Below, piece by piece: positions 8,164 to 17,725 of a DNA stretch of 64,000 bases; positions within the stretch are counted from its first letter, which is position 1; the number at the start of each line of letters is the position of its first letter. The stretch is from the NCBI RefSeq assembly GCF_022637555.1, contig NZ_CP093342.1:124001-188000 (forward strand). Reading direction: 5' to 3'. The notes under the pieces are model-generated. The model ran no database searches, had not been told where the DNA came from, and saw only the letters and a list, made by a program, of their open reading frames with translations. This DNA comes from Microbacterium sp. H1-D42 (lineage in GTDB: Bacteria > Actinomycetota > Actinomycetes > Actinomycetales > Microbacteriaceae). Position numbers and translations under genes: made by a program.

Positions 8164-8643
8164 TCAGTCGGTCTCCGAGTTGCCGTCCGGTGCCGGCGTC
8201 GTGGCATACGTCAGGGTCTCCGGGAGACCTCGTGACACGGGGTGAACCTGGCCGAAGCCGCGCACGTCGTGGTTCCAGCCCTCCATGCCCTCGCGCGCTC
8301 TGGTCGCATACCACTCCGTCAGGTGATGGTGCAGCTCAACGCGGAGCTCCGCCTGCGAGCGGTCATCGATGAGGTTGTGCTGTTCAGCGGGGTCATTCTC
8401 GCGATCGGCCGACGCGCGCCACCGGTCGGACGGAATCTCGACGCCGGCCAGTTCGCACACCGTCGAGTGCAGTGTGGTGGCGCAGACCTTGCCCCAGAAG
8501 CCGTGATGCCCGCAGCTGAACTCGTTGTCTGAGAGGAACGGCACGACAGTGTCGTCGCGGACGCCGACCAGGGCAACCCGCTGCTGGGGGGCTGATGCGG
8601 GAGAGGAGTGGGCTGGAAGCCGCTTGGTCGCATCTCCGGACAC
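8164..8643 (-). pseudogene. Sulfatase remnant (C-terminal fragment with internal deletion)
   Basis: A 159-residue open frame contains pieces of a type I sulfatase: VPFLSDNEFSCGHHGFWGK resembles the SDHGE..GHHGLWGK block, and DPAEQHNLIDDRSQAELR resembles the C-terminal D-P-x-E-x-x-N-L block. The roughly 200-300 N-terminal residues with the formylglycine site are missing. The segment normally lying between the two blocks is shortened to about 30 residues, and the catalytic His of SDHG has become Asn. It cannot be an active sulfatase. It sits between two unrelated transcription units and is probably decayed. Confidence 0.65.
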
Positions 8644-8670
8644 TTACAAGGGCCCCCGAATTATGCGTGA

Positions 8671-8701
8671 GGCGGCATGCCGCCGTCGGTAGCGTGGACG
8701 C
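8671..8701 (+). promoter_or_regulatory. 2-oxoacid dehydrogenase promoter with palindromic operator
   Basis: The perfect palindrome GGCGGCATGCCGCC (8671-8684) lies just upstream of TAGCGT (8690-8695), which is six bases before the GTG at 8702. Its position between the expected -35 and the -10 suits a repressor site. Confidence 0.55.
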
Positions 8702-9832
8702 GTGACCTCGACCGAAACACCCCTCGTTCGCGTTCTGGAAGCCGATGGGCGATACGCCCCGAGCGCCGCCGCCGAGCAGTACCTGCCCCTCATCGACGCG
8801 CTGTCGGATGCTGAACTCGAGCAGTTCTACCGAGATATGGTCGTCATCCGCGCCATCGACACCCAGGCCACCAACCTGCAGCGTCAGGGCCAGCTGGCGC
8901 TGTGGCCTCCGAGCCGCGGACAGGAGGCGGCGCAGGTCGGATCCGCGTACGCGGCACGCAGACAGGACACGCTCTTCCCGTCTTATCGCGAACATGCGGT
9001 CACCCGCATCCGAGGCGTCGACCCGGTCGACATCCTCAGCGTGATGCGCGGCAACACACACGGCGGCTGGAACCCCCTCGACCCGAAGAACGGCAACACC
9101 CGCATCTACACGCTCGTGCTCGGTTCGCAGACGCTGCACGCGGCCGGCTTCGGCATGGGCCTCGTCTTCGACGGCAAGACCGGCACCGGCGATGTCGAGC
9201 GCGACGAGGCTGTCGTCGTCTACTACGGTGACGGCGCCTCCAGCCAGGGCGATGTGCACGAGGCGATGGTGTTCGCCGCCAGCTACAACGCGCCTGTGCT
9301 GTTCTTCCTGCAGAACAACCACTGGGCGATCTCAGTGCCGGTCGAGACCCAGACGAAGGTGCCCCTGGTCACCCGCGGCGCCGGCTACGGCATCCCCTCG
9401 GTGCGCGTCGACGGCAACGACGTGCTCGCAAGCTACGCCGTCTCGCGGGCGCAGCTCGACGAGGCACGCTCTGGGGGCGGGCCTCGGGCGATCGAGGCGG
9501 TCACCTACCGCATGGGCGCGCACACGACGAGCGACGACCCCACCAAATACCGCGGCAGCGACGAGGAGCAGTCCTGGGCGCAGCGCGACCCGATCGCGCG
9601 CATGCGCGCGTTCCTCGAGGGCCGAGGGGCGGCAGCATCCGTCTTCGACGACGTCGAGACCGAGGCGGCGGATGCCGCTGAGGATCTCCGCGCGCGCACC
9701 GTCGCACTCACAGCCCCAGGCCGTGAGCTGATGTTCGACCACGTCTACAGCGAGCCGCATCCGCTCATCGACGAGCAGAAGGCGTGGCTGGAACAGTACG
9801 AAGCCTCGTTCGAGGGAGGGGCGAACCGATGA
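8702..9832 (+). CDS. 2-oxoacid dehydrogenase E1 component, alpha subunit (branched-chain type)
   Basis: A 376-aa thiamine-diphosphate-binding half of the E1 decarboxylase. The ThDP motif starts [12 protein letters not shown] (176) and ends with NN (205-206). The N-terminus, with an extended region before the helix [17 protein letters not shown], matches bacterial heterotetrameric E1 of branched-chain 2-oxoacid or pyruvate dehydrogenase. With E1beta and E2 it would convert 2-oxoacids to acyl-CoA. No E3 gene is adjacent, so lipoamide dehydrogenase must be encoded elsewhere. The branched-chain assignment is inferred from actinobacterial operon layout. Leaderless GTG start. Confidence 0.9.
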   Translation: MTSTETPLVRVLEADGRYAPSAAAEQYLPLIDALSDAELEQFYRDMVVIRAIDTQATNLQRQGQLALWPPSRGQEAAQVGSAYAARRQDTLFPSYREHAVTRIRGVDPVDILSVMRGNTHGGWNPLDPKNGNTRIYTLVLGSQTLHAAGFGMGLVFDGKTGTGDVERDEAVVVYYGDGASSQGDVHEAMVFAASYNAPVLFFLQNNHWAISVPVETQTKVPLVTRGAGYGIPSVRVDGNDVLASYAVSRAQLDEARSGGGPRAIEAVTYRMGAHTTSDDPTKYRGSDEEQSWAQRDPIARMRAFLEGRGAAASVFDDVETEAADAAEDLRARTVALTAPGRELMFDHVYSEPHPLIDEQKAWLEQYEASFEGGANR

Positions 9833-10809
9833 CCATCGAGACTGTGCCGATGTCGAAGGCACTCAATGCCGGCCTGCGCAAGGCCCTCGAGGACGACCCC
9901 CGCGTGCTGCTGATGGGCGAGGACATCGGTCCGCTCGGCGGGGTCTTCCGCGTCACCGAGCACCTGCACCGCGACTTCGGCTCGCAGCGCGTGCTCGACA
10001 CCCCGCTGGCCGAGTCCGGCATCGTCGGCACGGCGATCGGCCTCGCCATGGCGGGCTTCCGCCCGGTCTGCGAGATCCAGTTCGACGGCTTCGTATTCCC
10101 CGCATTCGACCAGATCACCTCGCAGCTGGCGAAGATGACCAACCGTCACGAGGGCGCCCTGTCGATGCCGATCGTGATCCGCATCCCCTACGGCGGGCAC
10201 ATCGGAGCCGTCGAGCACCACCAGGAGAGCCCGGAGACGTACTTCGCGCACACCCCGGGGCTGCGCGTCGTCTCGCCGTCGACTCCGAACGACGCGTACT
10301 GGATGATCCAGGAGGCGATCCGCTCGAACGACCCGGTGATCTTCCTCGAGCCCAAGAGCCGGTACTGGCCCAAGGGCGAGGTCGATCTGTCAGCATCCGC
10401 CGCCCCGCTGCACGCATCGCGCATCGTACGCCGCGGCAGCGATGTGACCCTCGTCGGACACGGCGCGATGGTGACCACCCTGCTGCAGGCGGCTGCGATC
10501 GCCGAGGGCGAGGGCACCAGCTGCGAGGTCGTCGACGTGCGCTCGCTCTCGCCGGTGGACTACGGCCCCATCCTCGACTCGGTGCGATCCACAGGGCGAA
10601 TGGTCCACGCACAGGAGGCGCCCGGATTCAACGGCCTCGGTGGCGAGATCGCCGCGACGGTCATGGAGCGCGCGTTCTACTCGCTCGAGGCGCCAGTGCT
10701 TCGGGTCTCGGGCTTCGACACGCCCTTCCCGCCCGCGAAGCTCGAGGGCGTCTACCTTCCCGATGCCGACCGCATCCTCGAAGCCGTCGACCGCTCGCTC
10801 GCCTACTGA
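9829..10809 (+). CDS. 2-oxoacid dehydrogenase E1 component, beta subunit
   Basis: A 326-aa transketolase-like beta subunit starting [20 protein letters not shown]. It has the [17 protein letters not shown] segment, the cofactor-cleft Glu region and a C-terminal transketolase domain ending near [13 protein letters not shown]. It overlaps E1alpha by four bases (ATGA), which fixes the start at 9829 rather than at the upstream in-frame ATG at 9784. It pairs with E1alpha to form the active ThDP site. Confidence 0.92.
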   Translation: MTIETVPMSKALNAGLRKALEDDPRVLLMGEDIGPLGGVFRVTEHLHRDFGSQRVLDTPLAESGIVGTAIGLAMAGFRPVCEIQFDGFVFPAFDQITSQLAKMTNRHEGALSMPIVIRIPYGGHIGAVEHHQESPETYFAHTPGLRVVSPSTPNDAYWMIQEAIRSNDPVIFLEPKSRYWPKGEVDLSASAAPLHASRIVRRGSDVTLVGHGAMVTTLLQAAAIAEGEGTSCEVVDVRSLSPVDYGPILDSVRSTGRMVHAQEAPGFNGLGGEIAATVMERAFYSLEAPVLRVSGFDTPFPPAKLEGVYLPDADRILEAVDRSLAY

Positions 10810-10819
10810 CGTCGACCCG

Positions 10820-10902
10820 GCCGCAACTCCGGAAAAACTGCCGAAAATCGCACAGAATGGCCGCCAGGCCCGGAATCATCGCCGAATCTCCGGAGTTGCG
10901 GC
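10820..10902. repeat. Intergenic inverted-repeat element between E1beta and E2
   Basis: Perfect 14-bp arms GCCGCAACTCCGGA (10820-10833) and TCCGGAGTTGCGGC (10889-10902) enclose 55 bases. It fills almost the whole E1beta-E2 gap and would form a hairpin in the operon mRNA. No run of T follows, so a simple terminator is unlikely. Confidence 0.75.
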
Positions 10903-10919
10903 AACCGAAAGGACTCGCC

Positions 10920-12257
10920 ATGACCACTCAGACCTTCACCCTTCCCGACGTCGGCGAGGGCCTCACTGAAGCCGAGCTCGTCGCCTGGAAGGTGGCGCCA
11001 GGCGACACCGTGGCGATCAACGACGTGATCTGCGAGATCGAGACGGCGAAATCACTCGTCGAGCTGCCATCGCCGCACGCCGGCACAGTCGGCGAGCTGC
11101 TCGTGGCCGAGGGCGTCACCGTCGAGGTCGGTGCGCCGATCATCACTTTCTTGTCGGATGCTGTCGCTGCAGCGCCCTCGGCACCCGCTGAGCCCGCTCC
11201 GGAGGAGGGCGGTGGGTCGGTGCTGGTCGGCTACGGCACCGGCGGTGGCGCCTCGTCACGCCGACGCAAGCCGGCCGAGCGACCGGTGCGCTCGTCGGTG
11301 GGAGTGATCGCGAAGCCCCCGATCCGCAAGCTCGCCCGCGACCTGAACGTCGACCTGACCGAGGTGACCGCAACTGGCGCCGACGGCGAGATCACGCGCG
11401 ACGACGTGGTGAAGCACGCTTCGCAGGCGAGTGTCTTCCGCAACATCGAGACCCCGGAGTGGGGGACAGTGCGCGAGGAGACCATTCCGGCGCCTGCGCC
11501 GGAGCCGGTGGGGCTGGCCCGTGGCATCCAGCCGTCCTCGCCGGAGGCGACCGACGGGCGCAGCGAGTCGATCCCGGTCAAAGGCGTGCGCAAGGCGACG
11601 TCATCGGCCATGGTGCGCAGCGCGTACTCGGCCCCGCACGTCACGGTCTGGAAGGAGGTCGACGCGAGCCGCACGATGGAACTCGTCGGTCGGCTGAAGG
11701 CCTCACCGGACTTCACCGACATCCGGGTGTCGCCCCTGCTGATCATGGCCCGCGCGGTCATCTGGGCAGCCCGCCGCACGCCGATGGTGAACGCGGCCTG
11801 GGTCGACACCGAGGACGGTGCCGAGATCGTCGTGCGCCACTATGTGAACCTCGGCATCGCCGCGGCCACGCCGCGCGGTCTGCTGGTGCCGAACATCAAG
11901 GACGCCCAGGATCTCAGCCTGAAGGACCTCGCTCGCGCCTTGAACCGGTTGACCCTCACAGCCCGCGAGGGCAAGACCAGCCCGGCCGACCAGCAGGGCG
12001 GCACCATCACGATCACCAACATCGGCGTGTTCGGGATGGACGCCGGCACCCCGATCATCAACCCCGGCGAGTCGGGCATCATCGCCATGGGCACGATCGC
12101 CCAGAAGCCGTGGGTCGTCGACGGCGAGGTGCGCCCCCGATGGGTGACGACTGTCGCCGGTTCGTTCGACCACCGAGTGCTCGACGGCGACGCCATGAGC
12201 CGCTTCGTCGCCGACGTGGCCGCCGTGCTGGAGGAGCCCGCGCTGCTGGTGGACTGA
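10920..12257 (+). CDS. Dihydrolipoamide acyltransferase E2 of 2-oxoacid dehydrogenase
   Basis: A 445-aa three-domain E2. The lipoyl domain spans residues 1-80 with lipoylation Lys44 ([12 protein letters not shown]). The peripheral-subunit-binding domain is at 132-165 ([17 protein letters not shown]). The catalytic domain runs from about 215 with the closing motif DHRVLDG (His418, Asp422). A single lipoyl domain and a Pro/Glu-rich linker are normal. It transfers the acyl group from E1 to CoA. The start at 10920 matches the conserved [15 protein letters not shown]; the upstream in-frame ATG at 10857 lies within the hairpin element. Confidence 0.93.
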   Translation: MTTQTFTLPDVGEGLTEAELVAWKVAPGDTVAINDVICEIETAKSLVELPSPHAGTVGELLVAEGVTVEVGAPIITFLSDAVAAAPSAPAEPAPEEGGGSVLVGYGTGGGASSRRRKPAERPVRSSVGVIAKPPIRKLARDLNVDLTEVTATGADGEITRDDVVKHASQASVFRNIETPEWGTVREETIPAPAPEPVGLARGIQPSSPEATDGRSESIPVKGVRKATSSAMVRSAYSAPHVTVWKEVDASRTMELVGRLKASPDFTDIRVSPLLIMARAVIWAARRTPMVNAAWVDTEDGAEIVVRHYVNLGIAAATPRGLLVPNIKDAQDLSLKDLARALNRLTLTAREGKTSPADQQGGTITITNIGVFGMDAGTPIINPGESGIIAMGTIAQKPWVVDGEVRPRWVTTVAGSFDHRVLDGDAMSRFVADVAAVLEEPALLVD

Positions 12258-12287
12258 GTGCTTCACCGCAAAGGGGACCGGTAGAAC

Positions 12288-12321
12288 GACAATGGTCCGC
12301 TCCCAAAGGAGCGGACCATTG
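12288..12321. terminator. Bidirectional terminator hairpin
   Basis: A perfect 15-bp stem ACAATGGTCCGCTCC with loop CAAA and its complement, between the convergent E2 and PIG-L genes. It can serve both strands. Confidence 0.8.
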
Positions 12322-12328
12322 TCTCGGA

Positions 12329-15118
12329 TCAGCGGGAGCGGCCGCCGAGCGGTGCGCGGGCTGCGTAGACGCCGCCGTTCGACTCGAACGAGACGGCCAG
12401 AACCGGCGAAGCCGTCGTACCGGTCAGACTGTCCCCGGTGCCGCGAGACGAGGTGCGTGCACCGAATCGCAACTCTGTACGGCCGGATTGCACGTTCGCT
12501 TCGGCGCTGCCGATGACCTGGCTTCCGTCCCAGAGGTAGACCCGCGCCGTACCCGACCGGGGCGTTTGCAGCGAGACGCTCACGATCCCAGCGGAGATCG
12601 ACGACTTCAGCACCTTGAGCTGATGGCTCGTCGGCATGAAGCCGCCTAGGGGCACAGAATCGGCCGCTGACTGCAGAATCGACTGAGGCGACGTGACCGA
12701 GCGGGCTGCCGTGTCTGGCAGCGTCGGCGCCTTGGGTTGAGCCCCCTTGTCCTGGACGCCGTCGAGCGTGAGGATGCCCCACCGCCATGGATCGGCTCGC
12801 ATGCCGGGGAACGTCGACCAGCCGACACGGGTCTGGGCAGCCTTGTTCTGCGTGTCGGAATCGTTGATGACCACGTTGAATCCGATGTGCGACGGGTCGA
12901 CATTGTCGGGCAGGACGCCGAAGGGGATCTTGACCTCCATGTCGTACCCGGCGTACGCCTCTGCCGTGGCAGCCATCTTCACCGCGACCTGCATTCCGGG
13001 TGCGGTGATCGCAGCCTCACCCTGCCAGTTGTCACGGTCGCGGCCCACGCCGGGCGCGCCGGTCATGGAGTCCATCGATGGCATGATTCCGGCGATGAAC
13101 GTGTGGGCGGTGTTCGGGGCAGTGCCGCGCGGATCGAAATAGATCTCGACGGCGTCCGTCCGCCGCTGACGCTTGTTGTCAGATGCCGGCAGGATCGTGC
13201 CCCGCACATCGTCGACGACAGACAGGAACAGGTAGAAGTTCGCGTCGTCGTGCGTGATCCAGGTCTGCGCGCTGATCGACGGGTTCGTGCCGCCCATCGG
13301 GCTGCCGTCCCACACCGTGACCACTGGAATCGGATCGCCGGGGTACTCCCCGTCGCGGCGGATCCCGTCTATGGCGGGGGCCGTGCCTGCGCGCTGCACC
13401 GCGTATGTCGGGACGAGGTTCATCGTGACGTCGCGCTCCGCAGTGCCCGACTCGCTGGTCGCGGTGATGGTGACGGGCCAATTGCCCTTGTTCGACGCCC
13501 GGTTCGCGGTTGGGATCGATGTATCCACGTTGGTCACGTCGAACGTGAGCGTGGCGGTCTTTCCCGCGGCGAGTCCCGCGTACTGCTGGGATGCGGATGC
13601 CGAGAAACCAGCCGGCAGGGTGAGCGCGACCGATCCGGAGCGGCTCTGGGACGAGAAGTTCTCCACGACGATCTCAAGGGCCTTGGTGCGCCCCTGTCCC
13701 AGCGGGAACAGCTCGGGGACGAGCACATCGAGATGCTTCATTCCGAGGCCTGCGGTCCAGTCGCGGAACGCTTGAATCTCTTCAAGCGGACGGATCGTGG
13801 CCTCGACCGCACCTGCGACGCGAAGCTGAGCAAAGGTCGTGCCCTTCGCTGAGCCCGCTGCGAGCGTGGCCTCCACGCGGGCCTGCGTGCCGACAGCGGC
13901 GTCGCCCGCGGCGGTGACCTGAACACTCACCCGGTGCGATCGACCCTTGTTCAAGGACGGGACCGTGACGGCTCCAGTCGCGGACCAGCCCGAGGGGACC
14001 GCAAGCGTCAGCCGGCCCGCGGGCAGCTTCGCGTCCGAGGGGGCGGTGACGATGACCTCGACGGGGACGCTCTCCCCGGCGACGACTTCGAAGCGCCCTG
14101 GCCGCACATCGATCAGCGTTCCGAGCGGCAGCCCGCCCTGGATCGGCAGCGCAGCACCGCGCAGCGCCGCGTCGCCACCCGACTTCGCGTCGACGATCGG
14201 TGTGCGCGAGTGGATGACGGTGAACCACGAGTTGGAGATCTTGGCGGGATCGGTCGTGCCTGGGGCGAACTCACCCCAGCCCTGGGTGACGTAGGCCCAA
14301 CGCGCCTGGTCGAGCATCTGCGACCAGCGCTTGCCGTTGCGCACGCTCATCGTGCCGTTCCAGCATCCGAACACGACATCGGACGACACGGTCGGCGTGT
14401 AGCCCGCAGCGACGCCGCCCTCGCCGGCTGCGCCGGAGCCGTTCGCGCCCGAGCGCAGGATGCGACGCGGCTGCCATGGGCGGAAGCCTTCGGCGAAGTG
14501 CTCGGGGTAGCGGCTTTCGTCGCCGGCGGCCAGGTAGGCCTCGACCGCGAACATCGCCGCCTGCTGGTGATTGCCGTGATTGCCCTCAACGGCAGAGGGA
14601 TTCATCGTGATGATGACGTCAGGACGCGTGGCACGCACGACGCGCACGATGCGGTTGAGCACGGCATTGCCGTCCCAGACCTGGTGCGAAAGCGGTGCGC
14701 TTGCCGTGTAGTAGAAGTCGAGTCCGTCGAGATTGAACACGTTCTCGATGCCGGCGTAGCCAACAGCCTTGCGCTCTTCGGCCTCGCGCAGCATCCCCAG
14801 AGGGGGCCCCTCTTCGAGACCCACAGCGTTTCCGCCACCTTCTCCGCGGGTGACGGTGATGACGCCGGCCTTCATATCGTGGAACTCGTTCCACTGGCCC
14901 AGAACGCCGAGGTTGCCGGCCTCATCATCGGGGTGGGCGCCGATGAAGAGCACGTTCAGCTTGACGGCGCCGCCCGGTGCGGCCAGCGCCTGTTCGGCGG
15001 GAGTGAGGCCGGACACCTGCAGGCCGGCGACCGCAGCGGCGACGCCGAACGCACCGCCCGCCTTGAACAGATTTCGGCGAGTCAGCGAATATCCGGAAGG
15101 GGATTGAAGATCATCCAT
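12329..15118 (-). CDS. Tat-exported PIG-L (LmbE) deacetylase with CBM9-like domain
   Basis: A 929-aa secreted protein. Domains in order: Tat signal with TRRNLFK (13-19) and a hydrophobic stretch to about 48; PIG-L zinc deacetylase with AHPDDE (61-66) and NHGNHQ (180-185); a NEW3-like beta-sandwich at about 345-430; a second beta-sandwich at about 470-570; and a CBM9-like domain at about 575-770 (APAIDGIRRDGEYPGD ... TDAVEIYFDPRG). PIG-L enzymes remove N-acetyl groups from amino sugars, so this likely trims a carbohydrate outside the cell. It is last in the minus-strand cluster with its own perfect inverted-repeat operator. Substrate unknown. Confidence 0.85.
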   Translation of the reverse strand: MDDLQSPSGYSLTRRNLFKAGGAFGVAAAVAGLQVSGLTPAEQALAAPGGAVKLNVLFIGAHPDDEAGNLGVLGQWNEFHDMKAGVITVTRGEGGGNAVGLEEGPPLGMLREAEERKAVGYAGIENVFNLDGLDFYYTASAPLSHQVWDGNAVLNRIVRVVRATRPDVIITMNPSAVEGNHGNHQQAAMFAVEAYLAAGDESRYPEHFAEGFRPWQPRRILRSGANGSGAAGEGGVAAGYTPTVSSDVVFGCWNGTMSVRNGKRWSQMLDQARWAYVTQGWGEFAPGTTDPAKISNSWFTVIHSRTPIVDAKSGGDAALRGAALPIQGGLPLGTLIDVRPGRFEVVAGESVPVEVIVTAPSDAKLPAGRLTLAVPSGWSATGAVTVPSLNKGRSHRVSVQVTAAGDAAVGTQARVEATLAAGSAKGTTFAQLRVAGAVEATIRPLEEIQAFRDWTAGLGMKHLDVLVPELFPLGQGRTKALEIVVENFSSQSRSGSVALTLPAGFSASASQQYAGLAAGKTATLTFDVTNVDTSIPTANRASNKGNWPVTITATSESGTAERDVTMNLVPTYAVQRAGTAPAIDGIRRDGEYPGDPIPVVTVWDGSPMGGTNPSISAQTWITHDDANFYLFLSVVDDVRGTILPASDNKRQRRTDAVEIYFDPRGTAPNTAHTFIAGIMPSMDSMTGAPGVGRDRDNWQGEAAITAPGMQVAVKMAATAEAYAGYDMEVKIPFGVLPDNVDPSHIGFNVVINDSDTQNKAAQTRVGWSTFPGMRADPWRWGILTLDGVQDKGAQPKAPTLPDTAARSVTSPQSILQSAADSVPLGGFMPTSHQLKVLKSSISAGIVSVSLQTPRSGTARVYLWDGSQVIGSAEANVQSGRTELRFGARTSSRGTGDSLTGTTASPVLAVSFESNGGVYAARAPLGGRSR

Positions 15119-15183
15119 GAGGGGACCAGCCTTTCGTCCTGGCGCACAGCGATGTCGCGCCCGAACCTATGAGGAGACAGGGA

Positions 15184-15220
15184 GTCAACACTTATTTGCT
15201 AGACAGAAATAAGTGTTGAC
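15184..15220 (-). promoter_or_regulatory. Perfect 14-bp inverted-repeat operator upstream of the secreted PIG-L gene
   Basis: GTCAACACTTATTT (15184-15197), nine bases, and its exact complement (15207-15220). The core TTATTT-n9-AAATAA resembles NagC/Mlc-type ROK-repressor sites, and a ROK repressor is encoded in the same cluster. A further half-site AAATAAGT lies at 15261-15268. Confidence 0.75.
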
Positions 15221-15285
15221 CCCAATTCCATCGGTGCTTCACGGTGGCGTCAACGGCGAAAAATAAGTCCCGAACGCAGCCCGGC

Positions 15286-16146
15286 TCAGGCGGCGGGGCG
15301 TGCCAGAATCATCGCGCCCCGCAGCGAAGCGTCCGCCCCGAACGCCGAGGGCACGATCTGCGGCGGATACGGGATGGCTCCCGTCAGTCGCTCGGACAGA
15401 GGGACGAGCAGAGCGTCGCCCGCACGGGTCATTCCGCCCCCGATGACGATGCGAGAGGGGTCGATCGTGAGGACGGCGGTGATGAGGTGGCGAGCGATCT
15501 CATCCACAGCATCCGCCCACATTCGCCGCGCCGCCTCAGAATGCGGAATCGCGGCGACCAGACTCGCGACATCGGTTGCCGGGACATCTTGCGCGGCCGC
15601 CACTCGTCTGCCCAGGCCGCTGCCGCCCGCGAACTCCTCCAGCGTGACGCCGTCATGGATGTCGATCACGGCGTATCCCACCTCTCCGGCAGACCCGTGC
15701 GCGCCGCGCAGCACCTCACCTGCGATGACTGGCGAGATCGCGATCCCCGTGCCGAGGTTGACGTACAACCCGATGTCCACGCCACTGAGCGCACCCTCCC
15801 GGCACTCGGCGAGCGACGCCGCCTTCACGTCATTCTCGATTCTGAGCGACGAGACGCCGAACTCCGCCTGCATTCGGTGCCCGAGCTCGAGATCCGACCA
15901 TCCGATCACGTTGGGCGCGAGGTCGACACGGTCATCGAAGACGATGCCGGGGGTCGAGATGCCGACGGAGGCAAGTGGTCCGATCTGATCCACGAGGCGC
16001 CGCGCAGTCTCGAAGGTGCGCGAGAGAACCTCCTCGGCATTCTCGCCGTCCTCGATCTGCAGTCGTTCTTCAGCACAGTCTCCGTCGGGAGCCTCGGCCC
16101 GCAATGCGACCTTCGTGCCGCCGAAGTCGATTCCGAGCACGCTCAT
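15286..16146 (-). CDS. ROK-family sugar kinase
   Basis: A 286-aa kinase without a DNA-binding domain. The phosphate loop GIDFGGTK is at 4-11, followed by the sugar-binding segment SVGISTPGIVFDD and the ROK signature region LGTGIAISPVIAGEVLRGAHGSAGEVGY. The usual CxCGxxGC zinc cluster is not present, so it belongs to a zinc-free subgroup. Members phosphorylate glucose, N-acetylmannosamine or similar sugars. It lies between the lyase and secreted deacetylase genes, implying that an imported sugar is phosphorylated. ATG at 16146 preferred over 16158. Confidence 0.85.
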   Translation of the reverse strand: MSVLGIDFGGTKVALRAEAPDGDCAEERLQIEDGENAEEVLSRTFETARRLVDQIGPLASVGISTPGIVFDDRVDLAPNVIGWSDLELGHRMQAEFGVSSLRIENDVKAASLAECREGALSGVDIGLYVNLGTGIAISPVIAGEVLRGAHGSAGEVGYAVIDIHDGVTLEEFAGGSGLGRRVAAAQDVPATDVASLVAAIPHSEAARRMWADAVDEIARHLITAVLTIDPSRIVIGGGMTRAGDALLVPLSERLTGAIPYPPQIVPSAFGADASLRGAMILARPAA

Positions 16147-16167
16147 TGCCGCTACCACCGCCTGACC

Positions 16168-17673
16168 TCACGCGCCCAGCGTCGCCGTCGAGGCGATGAG
16201 CTGGTCGGCGACGGAGTCGAGATGAGCGCGCATTCCTTCGCGCCACAGTCGGAACTCGTCGACGGTGACCGCGCGGGCCTGCGCCATCCTGGCCACCTCC
16301 GCAGGGGCAGCCCCTCCGATGGACGTTCGCACGGCGACGAAGTTGTCGGCGTTCAGAGCGCGTGCGAAGTCCTCCGGAGTCAGCGAGACGTCACGGCCGG
16401 CGACCTCCTTGGTCACCTCGTGCACGCGAACAGGGTCGATGGTGCGCACATCGACGACACCTGCCGAGTCCGCCTCCCGCACGATCCGCGAGACCACGGC
16501 GTGCGCCTGCGTGAACGTCAGTCCGCCATCGCGGACGAGTGTGTCCGCGAGTTCGGTGGCGTTCGCGAACGATGACAGCGCACGCTCCCGCATCACATCG
16601 GTGTTCACCTGTATCGTGCCCAGAACACCCGTGAGCAGGTGCAGCACGTCCGTGAGGGTGTCCACGGCACGCCATGCGTATGGCTGCAGGTCGTCTTCAG
16701 TGTCGACGATGTCACCGAAGGGTGTGTTGTGCATCATTGTCAGCACGGTGGCGGCACTGGCGGATGCCGCCGAGAGCAGTGACCGGGAGTGCTCGATCGA
16801 GACGGGGTTCCGCTTCTGCGGCATGATCGACGAGATCTGCACATAGGGAGCCGCGACGCGGTACAAGCCGAACTCTGCCGTGCACCAGTTGAGGAAGTCC
16901 ACGCAGCTGCGCCCCGTGTCGATCGCCATGAGCTGCAAGGCGATCGCCGAATGTGCGATGTAGTCGGTGGCGGCAACGGCATCGTAGGAATTCTCCACGA
17001 CACCGCGGAACCCGAGAAGCTGCGCCATGTGCTCGCGATCGATGGCGAATCCGGTGCCGGTCAGCGCCGCGCCGCCCATCGGCGAGTAGTCCAAGCTCTC
17101 GTAAGCCTGCTGCACCCGGCGGATGTCGCGGCCGAGCACGTCGGCGATGGCGAGGAAGCGGTGTCCGAGCGTCGATGGCTGCGCCGGCTGGGTGTGCGTG
17201 TGCTCCAGCGAGAGCGTGTCGGCGTGCTCGCCACCGAGGCGCACCAGCGTCTCGTAGAGTTCGCCAGCGGCATCCAGCACGCGGATCAGCTGCCGACGCA
17301 TGACCATGCGGTAGAGCGTCATGCCCATGTCATTGCGGCTGCGCGCCGTGTGGAGGCTGCCGGTGACATCGCCGCCGATGCGCATCATCTCGTTCTCCAC
17401 AGTGAAGAACAGGTCCTCGAACTGGCCCGTGTACTCACTGGCGGCAAGAGCGTCGAGATCCAGCCCGTCGATCGCCCTTGCAATCGTGGCGGCGTCGGCG
17501 TCGTTCAAGATGCCGGCCCCGTGCAGCATGATCAGATGCGCGCGGTGGATCTGGATCATCGAGGGCAGCAGCATCCGCTTCGCCTCGTCATACGCAGGAC
17601 GCAGGACAGCGGTCGTGTAGCTTTCGCCCGGGAAGGTGGCGCCGTCGCGCTGGACGATCTCGTCGCGGTTCAT
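16168..17673 (-). CDS. Argininosuccinate lyase-superfamily enzyme, not canonical ArgH
   Basis: A 501-aa fumarase/aspartase-superfamily lyase. All three conserved regions are visible: LHTARSRNDM (107-116), HTHTQPAQP (158-166) and the catalytic loop SSIMPQKRNPV (281-291) with the base serine at 281/282. Against true ArgH, it lacks the N-terminal LWGGRF, has NPV where NPD is expected, and is about 30 residues longer. No arginine genes are near; it sits behind an FbpABC-type importer. EDDS lyase (about 502 aa, same subfamily, cleaving N-succinyl amines) is one model for the reaction, from memory. Expected chemistry: C-N elimination releasing fumarate. Confidence 0.75.
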   Translation of the reverse strand: MNRDEIVQRDGATFPGESYTTAVLRPAYDEAKRMLLPSMIQIHRAHLIMLHGAGILNDADAATIARAIDGLDLDALAASEYTGQFEDLFFTVENEMMRIGGDVTGSLHTARSRNDMGMTLYRMVMRRQLIRVLDAAGELYETLVRLGGEHADTLSLEHTHTQPAQPSTLGHRFLAIADVLGRDIRRVQQAYESLDYSPMGGAALTGTGFAIDREHMAQLLGFRGVVENSYDAVAATDYIAHSAIALQLMAIDTGRSCVDFLNWCTAEFGLYRVAAPYVQISSIMPQKRNPVSIEHSRSLLSAASASAATVLTMMHNTPFGDIVDTEDDLQPYAWRAVDTLTDVLHLLTGVLGTIQVNTDVMRERALSSFANATELADTLVRDGGLTFTQAHAVVSRIVREADSAGVVDVRTIDPVRVHEVTKEVAGRDVSLTPEDFARALNADNFVAVRTSIGGAAPAEVARMAQARAVTVDEFRLWREGMRAHLDSVADQLIASTATLGA

Positions 17674-17725
17674 ACTTCTTCTCTTTCAGGGGTCGTTCGG
17701 GAGTTGCAAAATGGAGCACGGGGCG

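Noticed and set aside
12737..13852. Plus-strand frame opposite the secreted PIG-L gene
   Set aside because: Opposes a conserved multidomain protein and shows only shadow composition.
16168..17673. Annotation as ArgH for arginine synthesis
   Set aside because: Missing LWGGRF and NPD, and a transporter context; kept only as superfamily level.
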